A stretch of DNA of 64,000 nt from an uncultured Oceanospirillaceae bacterium (GTDB lineage: Bacteria > Pseudomonadota > Gammaproteobacteria > Pseudomonadales > Balneatricaceae): positions 1 through 64,000 of the forward strand of contig CAJXNY010000015.1 in the NCBI GenBank assembly GCA_913057435.1, given 5' to 3'. The position numbers and the translations under genes are program-made. Within the stretch, counting starts at the first letter, position 1; each line of letters begins with the position of its first letter. The notes beneath the pieces are model-generated. The model ran no database searches, had not been told where the DNA came from, and saw nothing but the letters and a program-made list of their open reading frames with translations. Positions 45,644 through 53,741 of this stretch are shown in pieces.

Positions 45644-47792
45644 AGGTGTCGTGTCCCTGTGCAAGGTTCTGAGCCTTGAGCTGGGTTTCAGTCTGCTTGT
45701 GCGTCACAGTAGCTGCGGCAATATCCCGCTTGGTCTGCTCTTTCTGTTGCTCCAGTCCGACTTTGGCCTGCAGCTGAGCAACAGTCATGTTCTGCTGAGC
45801 TGCAATCTTCGTCATTTCAAGTTCACGATCCTGTGCCAGCTTCTGCGTCTGATACTGCATATCGAACTGCAACCGTTGCTGATCAAGCTGCAATGTGGCC
45901 TGCTCCTTCTGCTGATCAAACTGCATTTGCTGCTGCTTGAGCTGCACATCCATCTGAGCTTTCATCACTGCTGGGTCTTGCGGCTGGTTCTCAGCTTCAC
46001 GCTGCTGGTTTTCCTTGATCTGCTCATCGGACAAGGTAACTTCATCAACCGGCACTTCCAGCGCCTTCATCATCTGCGCATCCAGCCCCGCCCAGTCACG
46101 ACGTCTGGCAAGATGCGGGTTACTGGCGGAGATATTTGCCAGCACCATAAGATTTTCCTGTTGCTTCTCACGAACCAGCAAAGCACTGGAACCACGGGCA
46201 TCAACAGAGAAATCACCCTTGATACTCGCGTCATCACTGAACTGCATGTTCCAGTCATAGAAACGCGGTATCAGCGTATCGGTAATGTCGTCGTCCCAGT
46301 TCTTCACTGCCCGGCGCAATACGATGTTGGCCGAGTTCATTAACATAGCCATGCCCGAACTGGTTTTCGTAACGTGACTGGCCTGTTCGCCCTGAGCGAT
46401 CAGCGGCAGGTTGGTTTCCTCATCGGCCAGCTGTCGAGCCATGGTGAATATGTTGGCCAGCTCGGTCTGGTGTGACTGCGTGGAGAATGATGCAAAGGCT
46501 TCATTAACCGACCGGGTTTTATCTTTGAGGAACCAGAGCTTTTTCGGCCCCAGCTCCCAACGACCATCGGCAGGTTGGATGATCTCCCGGTTGGCGACCA
46601 CTTGATCAGCTACTGACATTCCGCCGTTATCGAGCATCATCCGCCAGGAGGCATTGATCACCTTCTGAGGGTTACGCATCAGATAAGGCACACTGAAGCC
46701 GAAAATGCTGCTAACGTCCCTTTCCCAGGTGAATACGGAGTACGGACGTTCCTCGGTATCCAGCGGGTTGATAACAACCTTCACAACGCTATTACCGATG
46801 AAGAACACCACACCTTCATATTCCTCCAGCGGGTCGTCTTCTTCGTCCTGCTCAACACCAGCAGCTGCAAGATCTTCTTTGCTTATAGGGCCGTGGTACT
46901 CCCACATCTCATAGCGATTACTGTGAGAAACAGAGTCAACACCGGTAATGCTGCGAATATCGTTGGTGTAGTCCTTTGAGTACTGGGTATCACCGGCTTC
47001 ACCGGTTAGCACTGTACGAATCTGGTCCTGTAGCACACCGGGCATCTTGGCGAAGTCACGCAGCTGCTTGCGCGTCAGGCGATGACGCTCGAATATGAAC
47101 TCAGCCTCATCAATGGTGCAGGCGCTCATATCCGGGTAGAAATCCCAGGGATCAACACGGTCAACAGTCGGGACCAGGTCTTCTTTTCGCTCCAGAACCG
47201 ACACACCGCTTTCATCAGTCTTCCAGCGTTTACGGCTACGGCCAATAACGACAGGCCCTTTTAGAACACCTGTCCCCAGCTGTGTGGAATCGGAGATCAC
47301 ATCACGAGACTTGGCGTTGTACTTCGCTTCATTAAGCTGGTCATTGATGGTGCGCTCCATCGCCTTGGACTTCTTCCGAGCTTCCTTCTCGACCTGTTGG
47401 GCAATCGCCTCCTTATCGATCTGCTGGCCGTTAACCTGCAGCGAATCGCCGGGCTCAGTTTCTGCCAGCTCAGGGACGGGGGTTGGTTTAATGCCCCAGT
47501 TACGGTCATCGGTCGGAAACAGCATGTCCTGTGCCCGGGCTTCAGCCGCCGACTTCTTGTTCCGGGTGATATTTACAAAGACTTTCGAGCCAGAGCCGGA
47601 CAGGTTGGCCTTGGTTTCTTCGTCATACTCACCATGGAACTGACGCAGATCTTCCAGCCAACGCAGTTCGATCTGCTGCCGTTTGCTTACAGTGTCCTGT
47701 GCCAGCTTGGCCAGCCTGGCGCCAAACACCTGCAGGTTTTCAGACTGCTGCAGGTCTTCATCTGATATTTCGTTGGGGGTTTCGTGTTGCAT
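45636..47792 (-). CDS. Portal protein
   Basis: A 718-aa protein with the podovirus portal order: an N-terminal helical wing, SKVFVNITRNKKSAAEARAQ, the clip and stem with VDRVDPWDFYPDMSACTID, and a C-terminal Gln/Met-rich coiled coil (MKAQMDVQLKQQQMQFDQQ). It follows the terminase. Its GAGG ribosome site is within the loop and 3' arm of a GNRA hairpin (47798-47809), which may limit initiation. Confidence 0.9.
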   Translation of the reverse strand: MQHETPNEISDEDLQQSENLQVFGARLAKLAQDTVSKRQQIELRWLEDLRQFHGEYDEETKANLSGSGSKVFVNITRNKKSAAEARAQDMLFPTDDRNWGIKPTPVPELAETEPGDSLQVNGQQIDKEAIAQQVEKEARKKSKAMERTINDQLNEAKYNAKSRDVISDSTQLGTGVLKGPVVIGRSRKRWKTDESGVSVLERKEDLVPTVDRVDPWDFYPDMSACTIDEAEFIFERHRLTRKQLRDFAKMPGVLQDQIRTVLTGEAGDTQYSKDYTNDIRSITGVDSVSHSNRYEMWEYHGPISKEDLAAAGVEQDEEDDPLEEYEGVVFFIGNSVVKVVINPLDTEERPYSVFTWERDVSSIFGFSVPYLMRNPQKVINASWRMMLDNGGMSVADQVVANREIIQPADGRWELGPKKLWFLKDKTRSVNEAFASFSTQSHQTELANIFTMARQLADEETNLPLIAQGEQASHVTKTSSGMAMLMNSANIVLRRAVKNWDDDITDTLIPRFYDWNMQFSDDASIKGDFSVDARGSSALLVREKQQENLMVLANISASNPHLARRRDWAGLDAQMMKALEVPVDEVTLSDEQIKENQQREAENQPQDPAVMKAQMDVQLKQQQMQFDQQKEQATLQLDQQRLQFDMQYQTQKLAQDRELEMTKIAAQQNMTVAQLQAKVGLEQQKEQTKRDIAAATVTHKQTETQLKAQNLAQGHDTYG

Positions 47793-47797
47793 TATCG

Positions 47798-47845
47798 AGC
47801 CTCACGGCTGGAATCTATGATGGGGTCATATCGCTTCACAGCGAT
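47798..47845 (-). repeat. Two GNRA-capped hairpins in the portal leader
   Basis: Minus strand: ATCGCT GTGA AGCGAT (47830-47845, 6 bp) then AGCC GTGA GGCT (47798-47809), five bases before the portal ATG. In the second, the only plausible Shine-Dalgarno, GAGG, overlaps the loop and 3' arm. Confidence 0.6.
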
Positions 47846-47851
47846 GGCGGG

Positions 47852-49372
47852 TCAGTAACCGGCGGTGTTGTCGCCTACCGGGTTTTCTATCGGGGTGTCG
47901 CTCTCTCTGATAACCACAGGCTCAGCAAACGTCAGTGCCAATGCGTCCCCTTCATCAGGTGAACGCACACCACGCTTACGCATCTGCTCTTTGCTTTCCA
48001 GCACCAGCCGGGTATTACTATCGAAGCTGTACCGTGGGGCACATAGGTCAGAATGGAGCGAATCACTATCAGGCACCATCGTTGGCATATCGCCACTCAG
48101 CCAGTCCCGCATTTCGCCCCACATCTCCGCCCGTTTATTACGATATTTCTCAGGGTTCAAAGCTGAGCCACCGAAGTTTACGGCCACTACAATATCGCCA
48201 TGGCCCAGCTCTATCAGTCGATCAAGAACACCGGCACCCAAACCGCCGACATCAACAGCAACCTGTGCGGGTTTCTCTTCTCGAATGATGGAATGAACGA
48301 TGCCAGCAACTTCCATAGTGGAGCGCTTGGCGTAACTCTTGAGACTGAACGCTGCCCGGTTACGACGGCGGATAATTGAAGTCCGGTCATCACCGTAACG
48401 AGACGGATCAACACCAATCTTCAGCGGACCGCTACCAAGGCACTTGGTGTTACGCGCCTTAACCACGGTCTCCGGTCGGATCAGTGTATCCTCACCCGAT
48501 ACCTGGAAGGCTTCGGCAGCAGTAAAGGGGTATTCCTGCTTAAAAGCTGATTCACCATCCTCACCATCAGCAGACAGCTCGGCAATTTTGAACCGGCGGA
48601 ACATGATCTGGTTATCATCCAGACCATAGAGGGCCTTTAGTTCTTCCTCGTCCGGCGTGGCACAGAAGCCATCGGGCACCGGCTTGCGGTACTCATCCTG
48701 CCAGTACCAGGGCACAAAAATAGCCTGGTACTCACTTTCACCCGCTTCAGCCTTCTGCCACTGCTGGTGAAAGTAATTACCAATACCGTTGGCCGTCGAC
48801 TCCAGCAACACTTCGGTACCAGGCTCGTCAGGTATCGCCTGCATGATGCCTTTGGCATGCTCGGCGGCATGAGGCCAGAACCCCACTTCAGAACCATGGA
48901 ACAGCTGCAGGGTATTACCACGGCCAACCGATTTGTTACCGGCAGTACCTACCTTGTAACCGCTGTCCAGCTTATCGAAGATCAGTTCTTTGGCGTTACT
49001 GGCACCGGTGGACGGCTTAACCAGTACCGGACAGTTCTCGTGATAGCGTTCAGCCATTTCGAACAATGCCGATGTGGAATCAGCTTCATGCGTCAGGATG
49101 AAGGCTCGAACACCTTTACGGTGAGAGACCCGCCAGTAGAAACGGCCCTCCGTGTACGTTGACGCCCCCTGCTGTCGGCCTTTCAACAGAACAGCGCGAA
49201 TCTTGCCGGTTTTACGGCGCTGTTCTTCCAGTCGCTCATGGATATAGCGCTGGGCCTTGTTCAGCTTTAGCGGCTCAACCTTGCCCGCCTTCGTGCGAAT
49301 GAACAGGCAGCGCTCGGCATAGTGCAAGAAGTCATCGCGCAGCTTACGACGAATCTCTACTTCCTGCGGCAT
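47852..49372 (-). CDS. terL: Terminase large subunit
   Basis: A 506-aa packaging motor. The Walker A variant is GRQQGAST near residue 66. The nuclease domain has IGVDPSRYGDDRTS (first Asp), VAVDVGGLGAG and the late acidic DEGDALALTF. The ATG shares a base with the terS stop (TGATG). It cuts and pumps concatemeric DNA into heads. Confidence 0.93.
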   Translation of the reverse strand: MPQEVEIRRKLRDDFLHYAERCLFIRTKAGKVEPLKLNKAQRYIHERLEEQRRKTGKIRAVLLKGRQQGASTYTEGRFYWRVSHRKGVRAFILTHEADSTSALFEMAERYHENCPVLVKPSTGASNAKELIFDKLDSGYKVGTAGNKSVGRGNTLQLFHGSEVGFWPHAAEHAKGIMQAIPDEPGTEVLLESTANGIGNYFHQQWQKAEAGESEYQAIFVPWYWQDEYRKPVPDGFCATPDEEELKALYGLDDNQIMFRRFKIAELSADGEDGESAFKQEYPFTAAEAFQVSGEDTLIRPETVVKARNTKCLGSGPLKIGVDPSRYGDDRTSIIRRRNRAAFSLKSYAKRSTMEVAGIVHSIIREEKPAQVAVDVGGLGAGVLDRLIELGHGDIVVAVNFGGSALNPEKYRNKRAEMWGEMRDWLSGDMPTMVPDSDSLHSDLCAPRYSFDSNTRLVLESKEQMRKRGVRSPDEGDALALTFAEPVVIRESDTPIENPVGDNTAGY

Positions 49373-49896
49373 CACGCCAGTTGCTCCAGCGCTTCTTCAT
49401 GCGAGATAACACCAGAGTGCTCAACACGATCTTTGAACGCCTGGACGTTTACGTGCTTACCGATCAGCTCAAGGTTCTTCACCTTGTCCGGCCATTTGAT
49501 CTTCTTCATCAGGCCAGTCATTTCCCGCTCGTCACCACGGCCATCAAACAGCTCGGTAAGATCCATACCGCTGATGTAGGTGCGCCATACCTTCGGCCAC
49601 TCCGATACCAGTTTCAGTGAACCGTCATCATTGAGGATATCCAGCACATCCATCTGATCAATCTCAACCAGACGGTTCAGCACATAATCAGCATCGATCT
49701 CTGTGCGATTACTGCGAGCCTGAATCAACTGCATAACACGCTCAGCGATCTCAGGCTTCTGCATTAAATCGAACGCTGCTTTAGCTGCCCCTTTCTGTGC
49801 GAAGCCTGCGCGAATAGCCGCCTGGGCACCGTTAAAGTCAACGATGTACTCAATACAGAACTGCTCACGCTTCGGGGTCCAGTTGAACTTGCTCAT
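49372..49896 (-). CDS. terS: Terminase small subunit
   Basis: A 174-aa protein. The N-terminal FNWTPKREQFCIEYIVDFNG, then AAIRAGFAQKGAAKAAFDLM, is the helix-turn-helix of the Terminase_2 family. It recognises the packaging site. CAGGAATTT precedes the ATG, after four tandem hairpins. Confidence 0.9.
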   Translation of the reverse strand: MSKFNWTPKREQFCIEYIVDFNGAQAAIRAGFAQKGAAKAAFDLMQKPEIAERVMQLIQARSNRTEIDADYVLNRLVEIDQMDVLDILNDDGSLKLVSEWPKVWRTYISGMDLTELFDGRGDEREMTGLMKKIKWPDKVKNLELIGKHVNVQAFKDRVEHSGVISHEEALEQLA

Positions 49897-49919
49897 AAAT
49901 TCCTGCTGCCATTTCTAAT

Positions 49920-50019
49920 CCGGTGCAGCACCGGTCAAGCGTCTCACGACGAGTTGCTGAGCGTCATCACGACGGATCATTGAGCGTCTCACGACGAGTC
50001 TGTCGGGCGCTTCACAGCG
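49920..50019 (-). repeat. Tandem GNRA hairpin cluster in the terS leader
   Basis: Four hairpins on the minus strand: CGCT GTGA AGCG (50008-50019), CGTC GTGA GACG (49985-49996), CGTC GTGAT GACG (49962-49974) and CGTC GTGA GACG (49940-49951). They are followed by the palindrome CCGGTGC A GCACCGG (49920-49934). Spacing is about 22-23 bp. The cluster lies between the small lipoprotein gene and terS; it could include the packaging (pac) site or regulate translation. Confidence 0.65.
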
Positions 50020-50030
50020 AGCCAGCGGTA

Positions 50031-50318
50031 TTAATCAGTGCCTTTCATAGCAAACTTCAGAACACCCAGCGGATCGTTACAGACCCCGCCAGCTGGATAG
50101 CTACGATCAACGAACGTGCGGTACAGCTTGATCAATCGCTGACGGGCAGCCGCTGACTGGCCCTTACATCCAGCTTCATGCAGCTCGGCAATCTTCATCA
50201 CCACTGCACTGCTGGCTGTACCCACTTTGTATTCTTTGACTGCCTGCGGTACACAACCGGCCAGCGCAAACGAAAAAGCCCCAGCAATCGCCAGGGCTTT
50301 GATATTCATACCACGCAT
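50031..50318 (-). CDS. Small lipoprotein of the lysis module
   Basis: A 95-aa protein with a lipoprotein signal peptide (MNIKALAIAGAFSFALAGC) whose lipobox is ALAGC. The mature part has two more cysteines and no proline-rich spanin region. ATG at 50318 has AGGAAGG upstream. It is near a C-terminal-anchored coiled-coil protein and a peptidase, so a role as outer-membrane lysis partner is possible. Not a clear Rz1. Confidence 0.72.
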   Translation of the reverse strand: MRGMNIKALAIAGAFSFALAGCVPQAVKEYKVGTASSAVVMKIAELHEAGCKGQSAAARQRLIKLYRTFVDRSYPAGGVCNDPLGVLKFAMKGTD

Positions 50319-50329
50319 ATTCAACCTTC

Positions 50330-50713
50330 CTATGTCATTAGCGGAATGATCTGGGTTGCAGCGGTAACCAGTGCTGCAACCACAACACCAACCACCACCA
50401 GTGCCTTCCATGAACCGCCTGCAGAGTAACGGACTCGTTCCAGCTCGGTGATCCGCTCGTCGTTTGCCTGCACCTGTTCAGGGTCAACAGCCTTTTCAAG
50501 CACACGAAGGCGCTGCTCATGGTCATTCGACTCGCGGCCAATCCGGCGAACCAATTCATCCTGAGCAATATGGCGCTCTTCTACACGGGCCAGCTGAGTG
50601 GTCAGATCAGAGATAGAGTTCGCCATACCCGTTACAGCTTCGTTCAATGTACTCAGTTGCCGGTGAGTCTGTTCGCCCTGCAGCTTTAGAGCGTCGATTA
50701 CTGGGTCGCTCAT
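50330..50713 (-). CDS. Tail-anchored coiled-coil protein, holin/lysis candidate
   Basis: A 127-aa protein: coiled coil from about residues 15-95 (ISDLTTQLARVEERHIAQDE), then one C-terminal transmembrane helix (ALVVVGVVVAALVTAATQII). The ATG overlaps the stop of the peptidase gene (ATGA). Tail-anchored proteins beside endolysins commonly act as holins or spanin-like parts. The exact role is not shown. Confidence 0.75.
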   Translation of the reverse strand: MSDPVIDALKLQGEQTHRQLSTLNEAVTGMANSISDLTTQLARVEERHIAQDELVRRIGRESNDHEQRLRVLEKAVDPEQVQANDERITELERVRYSAGGSWKALVVVGVVVAALVTAATQIIPLMT

Positions 50714-51087
50714 GCCGTCACCCGCTGGAAATGAACGCCATCTTTGAAGCGGTCCCAGTCACCACCCCATTCAATCGGGATATTGAGTTCTTCCGATGCC
50801 TGCTGGAATGCTTCATTGATCTGTTCGTAGTACTCCCACTCCCATGTGCCTTTACCACCGACATAAGCCATGACATCAATGGCATCGCCTTTGAGGTGCT
50901 TTGACTTCAGGGTTTGGGATTTACCTTTACGGACGAGTTGCTTCTGGGTGACCAGATCACGCAGGCCGTCGATGATTCCGAAATCAACTTCGGAATAGAG
51001 CAATGCCCGGCTGGCAACCAGGATCAGCTCAGGGTGTACGCCCTGCAGCTTCACGATTGAACGCGGGCCGAAGTAATGGTTTTGCAT
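50710..51087 (-). CDS. M15-type peptidoglycan peptidase (endolysin)
   Basis: A 125-aa enzyme. SKHLKGDAIDV (His and Asp zinc ligands) and GGDWDRFKDGVHFQ (final His) are the VanY/L-alanyl-D-glutamate peptidase motifs. CACAGGATTCT precedes ATG 51087. It should cleave the cell-wall peptide for phage release; there is no signal peptide, so a holin is needed. Confidence 0.9.
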   Translation of the reverse strand: MQNHYFGPRSIVKLQGVHPELILVASRALLYSEVDFGIIDGLRDLVTQKQLVRKGKSQTLKSKHLKGDAIDVMAYVGGKGTWEWEYYEQINEAFQQASEELNIPIEWGGDWDRFKDGVHFQRVTA

Positions 51088-51127
51088 AGAATCCTGTGCC
51101 GGGTTTATCCGCCTGGCTCGGAGCATG

Positions 51128-51141
51128 TCGCTTCGCAGCGA
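51128..51141 (-). repeat. GNRA-capped hairpin upstream of the endolysin
   Basis: Minus strand: TCGCT GCGA AGCGA. The loop differs from the other copies (GCGA for GTGA) but stays GNRA, and the flanks match the copy at 37327. Confidence 0.6.
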
Positions 51142-51258
51142 GAATAGAATAAGACGCACGTGAATACGCACCGTGCCATCGCTGGACGGAACGGGACAAA
51201 GCGCACGATGCGCATACAGGTGGGTCTTGGATATGGAGGGCGGGAGAGCCCAGAAATG

Positions 51259-51292
51259 AAAAAGCCGTCGGGTGATTGATCACAGCGACGGC
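51259..51292 (-). terminator. Terminator upstream of the lysis operon
   Basis: Minus strand GCCGTCG ... CGACGGC (51264-51292; inner pairing GTGAT/ATCAC) followed by TTTTTC. It isolates the late operon from leftward transcription entering from the moron region, so the late promoter should lie between about 51090 and 51258. Confidence 0.75.
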
Positions 51293-51377
51293 ATTCTTAT
51301 AAAAAACTACAAAAATAGGACAGATAAGTCAACAATATTATTATAAAAAATTCATAGTGACTTAGGATGATAAACGC

Positions 51378-52973
51378 ATGGATTCGCAGCGCTCTCCAAA
51401 GGTAGTTTTCCTGAAAGGTGAACAACTGCTAACTTTATGGAGCAAGACCAATGAGGAATGGAATAACTTTATAAGAGATAATCGAGTTCAAGAGATAACT
51501 TTTTCCCATGAGCACTTCTTTATACCGTACTTGGACAATCTTTCAAACGATAAACCCATCATCTATCCAATAGATATCGAATTTGAGGGTAAATATTTAT
51601 CGAATATGAGGATACATATTGAGCCTGTCGATACTAGAATTTCTGGAATAATACTTTCTAACTCAAGCATAGAAAAAAGCAAAATAATTATTAGAGGAAA
51701 TCATATCTCTTTTATAAGATTCCTTTTCCCAATAATAAGAAATACTAATATTTCATTTTCAGTAAATTCCATGGACAGATGTAAAGTTCACCTTCACCAT
51801 AAAAAAATAGAAAACTCATACATAAGCATATCATCAAAAATAATTTGTAACTCTACCATAGATTTAACAAACTCTATTGTTGAAAGCAGTGATTTATCGA
51901 TATCAATAGAATCGTCAAATAATCTTAGAATCGACTCAACTGGGATAACCCATATAAACTCAAACATGCGAATTGAAAGAGGAACTCACTCCAAGCTTGA
52001 GCTATATTTGAATGACAAACCGGACGTCTTAGGAATAAAGAAAAATGATTTAGAAGGGAAAAATTTAAATTTTGAAGCAAAACACATAAATCTATACGAA
52101 AGCAAATTAGAAATATCTTTACCAGCAATATCCAGTTTAGCCTTAGAGGAAGTGTGCCTTTACAATACAGATATACAAATAGAAAAATCAAGAATAGAGA
52201 AAAACCTAAACATAGAAAACATATCACTAATAAACTCTAATATAAGCATCCATCAAACACATGTGGATGGCATTGCCTATCTCAACAATATAGAAAACAC
52301 AAACAATTCTTCTAAAATCTCATTCGAGTCAACTGAATTTAACTCGGTGTTTTTCTTATCGTACAAAGGAAAAGAAGCAAGCCCACCAGATTTAACGAGC
52401 ACAACTTTCGCAGGAAAGGTCGAGATAAAAAACATAAACCCATATCTAAAACGAAGCCCTCTGCCGATACGAAAATCGGTAAGGCCTACAGACATAGTAG
52501 CGTTTAGGAGGCTTAAAGAACTAGCAGAAGAGAATAAAGACCATAACTCAGCGCTTCAATTTCACGCTGACGAAATGCGCGCTAAACGCTGGCATGAGCT
52601 CGGCTTTTGGGCTTCGCTGCTCGATATGGCCTTCTCTGGTTTCAGCAACTATGGCCAAAGTGTTGCACGCCCAGCCGCATGGTTATTTGTAACCTGGATC
52701 GGCTTGTTCTGTGCTTACACCCTACCTACAGATGAAAAGACTTGGTGGATACGCAATATCGCAACCAAAGGCGGCAATGCGATTGAGTTTATCCTGACCA
52801 ACAGCCTGCCCTTTGTTTCGAACGCCAAGTATATTCGGCAAGAGAGCATGGCGGAGCTATTCGGAAAAGCTCCACCAGATTGGCTCAATATGTTGACGAT
52901 CGGACAAGGGGTAGTATCGTTCGCTCTACTCTTCCTCATTGGTCTCGGCTTACGTAACCGCTTCAGAATTTAA
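51378..52973 (+). CDS. AT-rich solenoid membrane protein (phage moron)
   Basis: A 531-aa protein. Residues 60-350 contain repeating S/N/I-rich short strands (SNSSIEKSKIIIRGNHIS) suggesting a pentapeptide-like or beta-helix solenoid. A conserved part follows (FRRLKELAEENKDHNSALQF) and then two transmembrane helices (about 438-456 and 509-526). The N-terminal two thirds is very AT-rich and the C-terminal third near host GC, so it is a composite gene. It runs against the late operon and is closed by its own terminator, as morons are. Perhaps membrane-acting defence or exclusion; inferred. Confidence 0.8.
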   Translation: MDSQRSPKVVFLKGEQLLTLWSKTNEEWNNFIRDNRVQEITFSHEHFFIPYLDNLSNDKPIIYPIDIEFEGKYLSNMRIHIEPVDTRISGIILSNSSIEKSKIIIRGNHISFIRFLFPIIRNTNISFSVNSMDRCKVHLHHKKIENSYISISSKIICNSTIDLTNSIVESSDLSISIESSNNLRIDSTGITHINSNMRIERGTHSKLELYLNDKPDVLGIKKNDLEGKNLNFEAKHINLYESKLEISLPAISSLALEEVCLYNTDIQIEKSRIEKNLNIENISLINSNISIHQTHVDGIAYLNNIENTNNSSKISFESTEFNSVFFLSYKGKEASPPDLTSTTFAGKVEIKNINPYLKRSPLPIRKSVRPTDIVAFRRLKELAEENKDHNSALQFHADEMRAKRWHELGFWASLLDMAFSGFSNYGQSVARPAAWLFVTWIGLFCAYTLPTDEKTWWIRNIATKGGNAIEFILTNSLPFVSNAKYIRQESMAELFGKAPPDWLNMLTIGQGVVSFALLFLIGLGLRNRFRI

Positions 52974-52977
52974 GAAG

Positions 52978-53003
52978 AAAAGGCCTTTCATGAAGGCCTT
53001 TTT
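52978..53003. terminator. Bidirectional terminator between moron genes
   Basis: AAAAGGCCTT TCATG AAGGCCTTTT is a perfect 10-bp stem with A- and T-runs on both sides. The stop of the minus-strand gene (52988-52990) is in the loop. Confidence 0.88.
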
Positions 53004-53692
53004 CCTAATATATCTAAAACAATAAAGGCTCTATTTTCTAAATAGGTGTTGTCCTTTTTCCCATCCAAACCATATAAGTTGCATAGGAGTATGTTCTCAT
53101 AAACTCGAACACCCTTCCCTATACATTGTTTCAATCTAGCCTTTACCGTCTGAACAGTCCGAACATGCAGCCTTTCCATTTCAGCTCGGTCCCTTCCTTT
53201 GATAGCACCTTCGTATCCAGAAGATAACAGGTAGCTTTCAGCCTTTTCAAAGTGCGCCCAAATATCCGTCAGAGCCTTGTAGTAATGTTCGACAGCTTCA
53301 TAGTGTTCTTGTTTATTGTGTGATAAGTTTTCAAACTCTGTCTCTTCACCCATATCTTCCCAGGGCCCCAGTTTATAAAGAAAGTCAACACAGCACTCTA
53401 AGCTTTTTTCCCAACGTATTGCTGCTGCTCGATAATCAACCGTCAGTTCAAAAGTTTTTTTCTTCTCTATTTCTTTCAGCCACTGGTCTTTAGCTATCCA
53501 GGCTAGAGCCGCGATCGTAACGGTCCCTAGCCCAGCAAGCATCCCGCCCAGCCCTGCAAACCAAGCGCTATCAAAGGCAGACTTCTCAACTGGTGGCATA
53601 CCGGAAGCACCGAGCCCTAAACCCAAATCGAAAATGATAAGGCCCGCCACAAGCGCTATCGGACCTCGGTGAAAGTCAGCTTTTCGAATCAT
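52988..53692 (-). CDS. Membrane protein with cytoplasmic helical domain
   Basis: A 234-aa protein. Two transmembrane helices (about 9-30, IALVAGLIIFDLGLGLG; and 45-66, LGGMLAGLGTVTIAALAW) lead into a helical domain of 150 residues with CC and conserved-looking aromatic positions. GAGAGGTT precedes ATG. It meets the moron head to tail at the shared terminator. No family recognised. The pair may form a defence or exclusion module. Confidence 0.75.
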   Translation of the reverse strand: MIRKADFHRGPIALVAGLIIFDLGLGLGASGMPPVEKSAFDSAWFAGLGGMLAGLGTVTIAALAWIAKDQWLKEIEKKKTFELTVDYRAAAIRWEKSLECCVDFLYKLGPWEDMGEETEFENLSHNKQEHYEAVEHYYKALTDIWAHFEKAESYLLSSGYEGAIKGRDRAEMERLHVRTVQTVKARLKQCIGKGVRVYENILLCNLYGLDGKKDNTYLENRAFIVLDILGKRPS

Positions 53693-53741
53693 AACCTCTC
53701 CATGCAGTCAGACCCCGCCGAAGCGGGGCCACAACTCTACC

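Noticed and set aside
49920-50034. CRISPR-like tandem repeats before terS
   Set aside because: The repeats are only 12-14 bp, are themselves hairpins with fixed GNRA loops, vary in stem sequence, and have no cas genes or uniform spacers.
50031-50713. Classical Rz/Rz1 spanin pair
   Set aside because: The lipoprotein is not Pro-rich or nested, and the partner has a C-terminal rather than N-terminal membrane helix.
37327-51141. GNRA hairpins as ordinary transcription terminators
   Set aside because: Stems are only 4-6 bp and no U-run follows; most lie directly before ribosome sites, not after genes.
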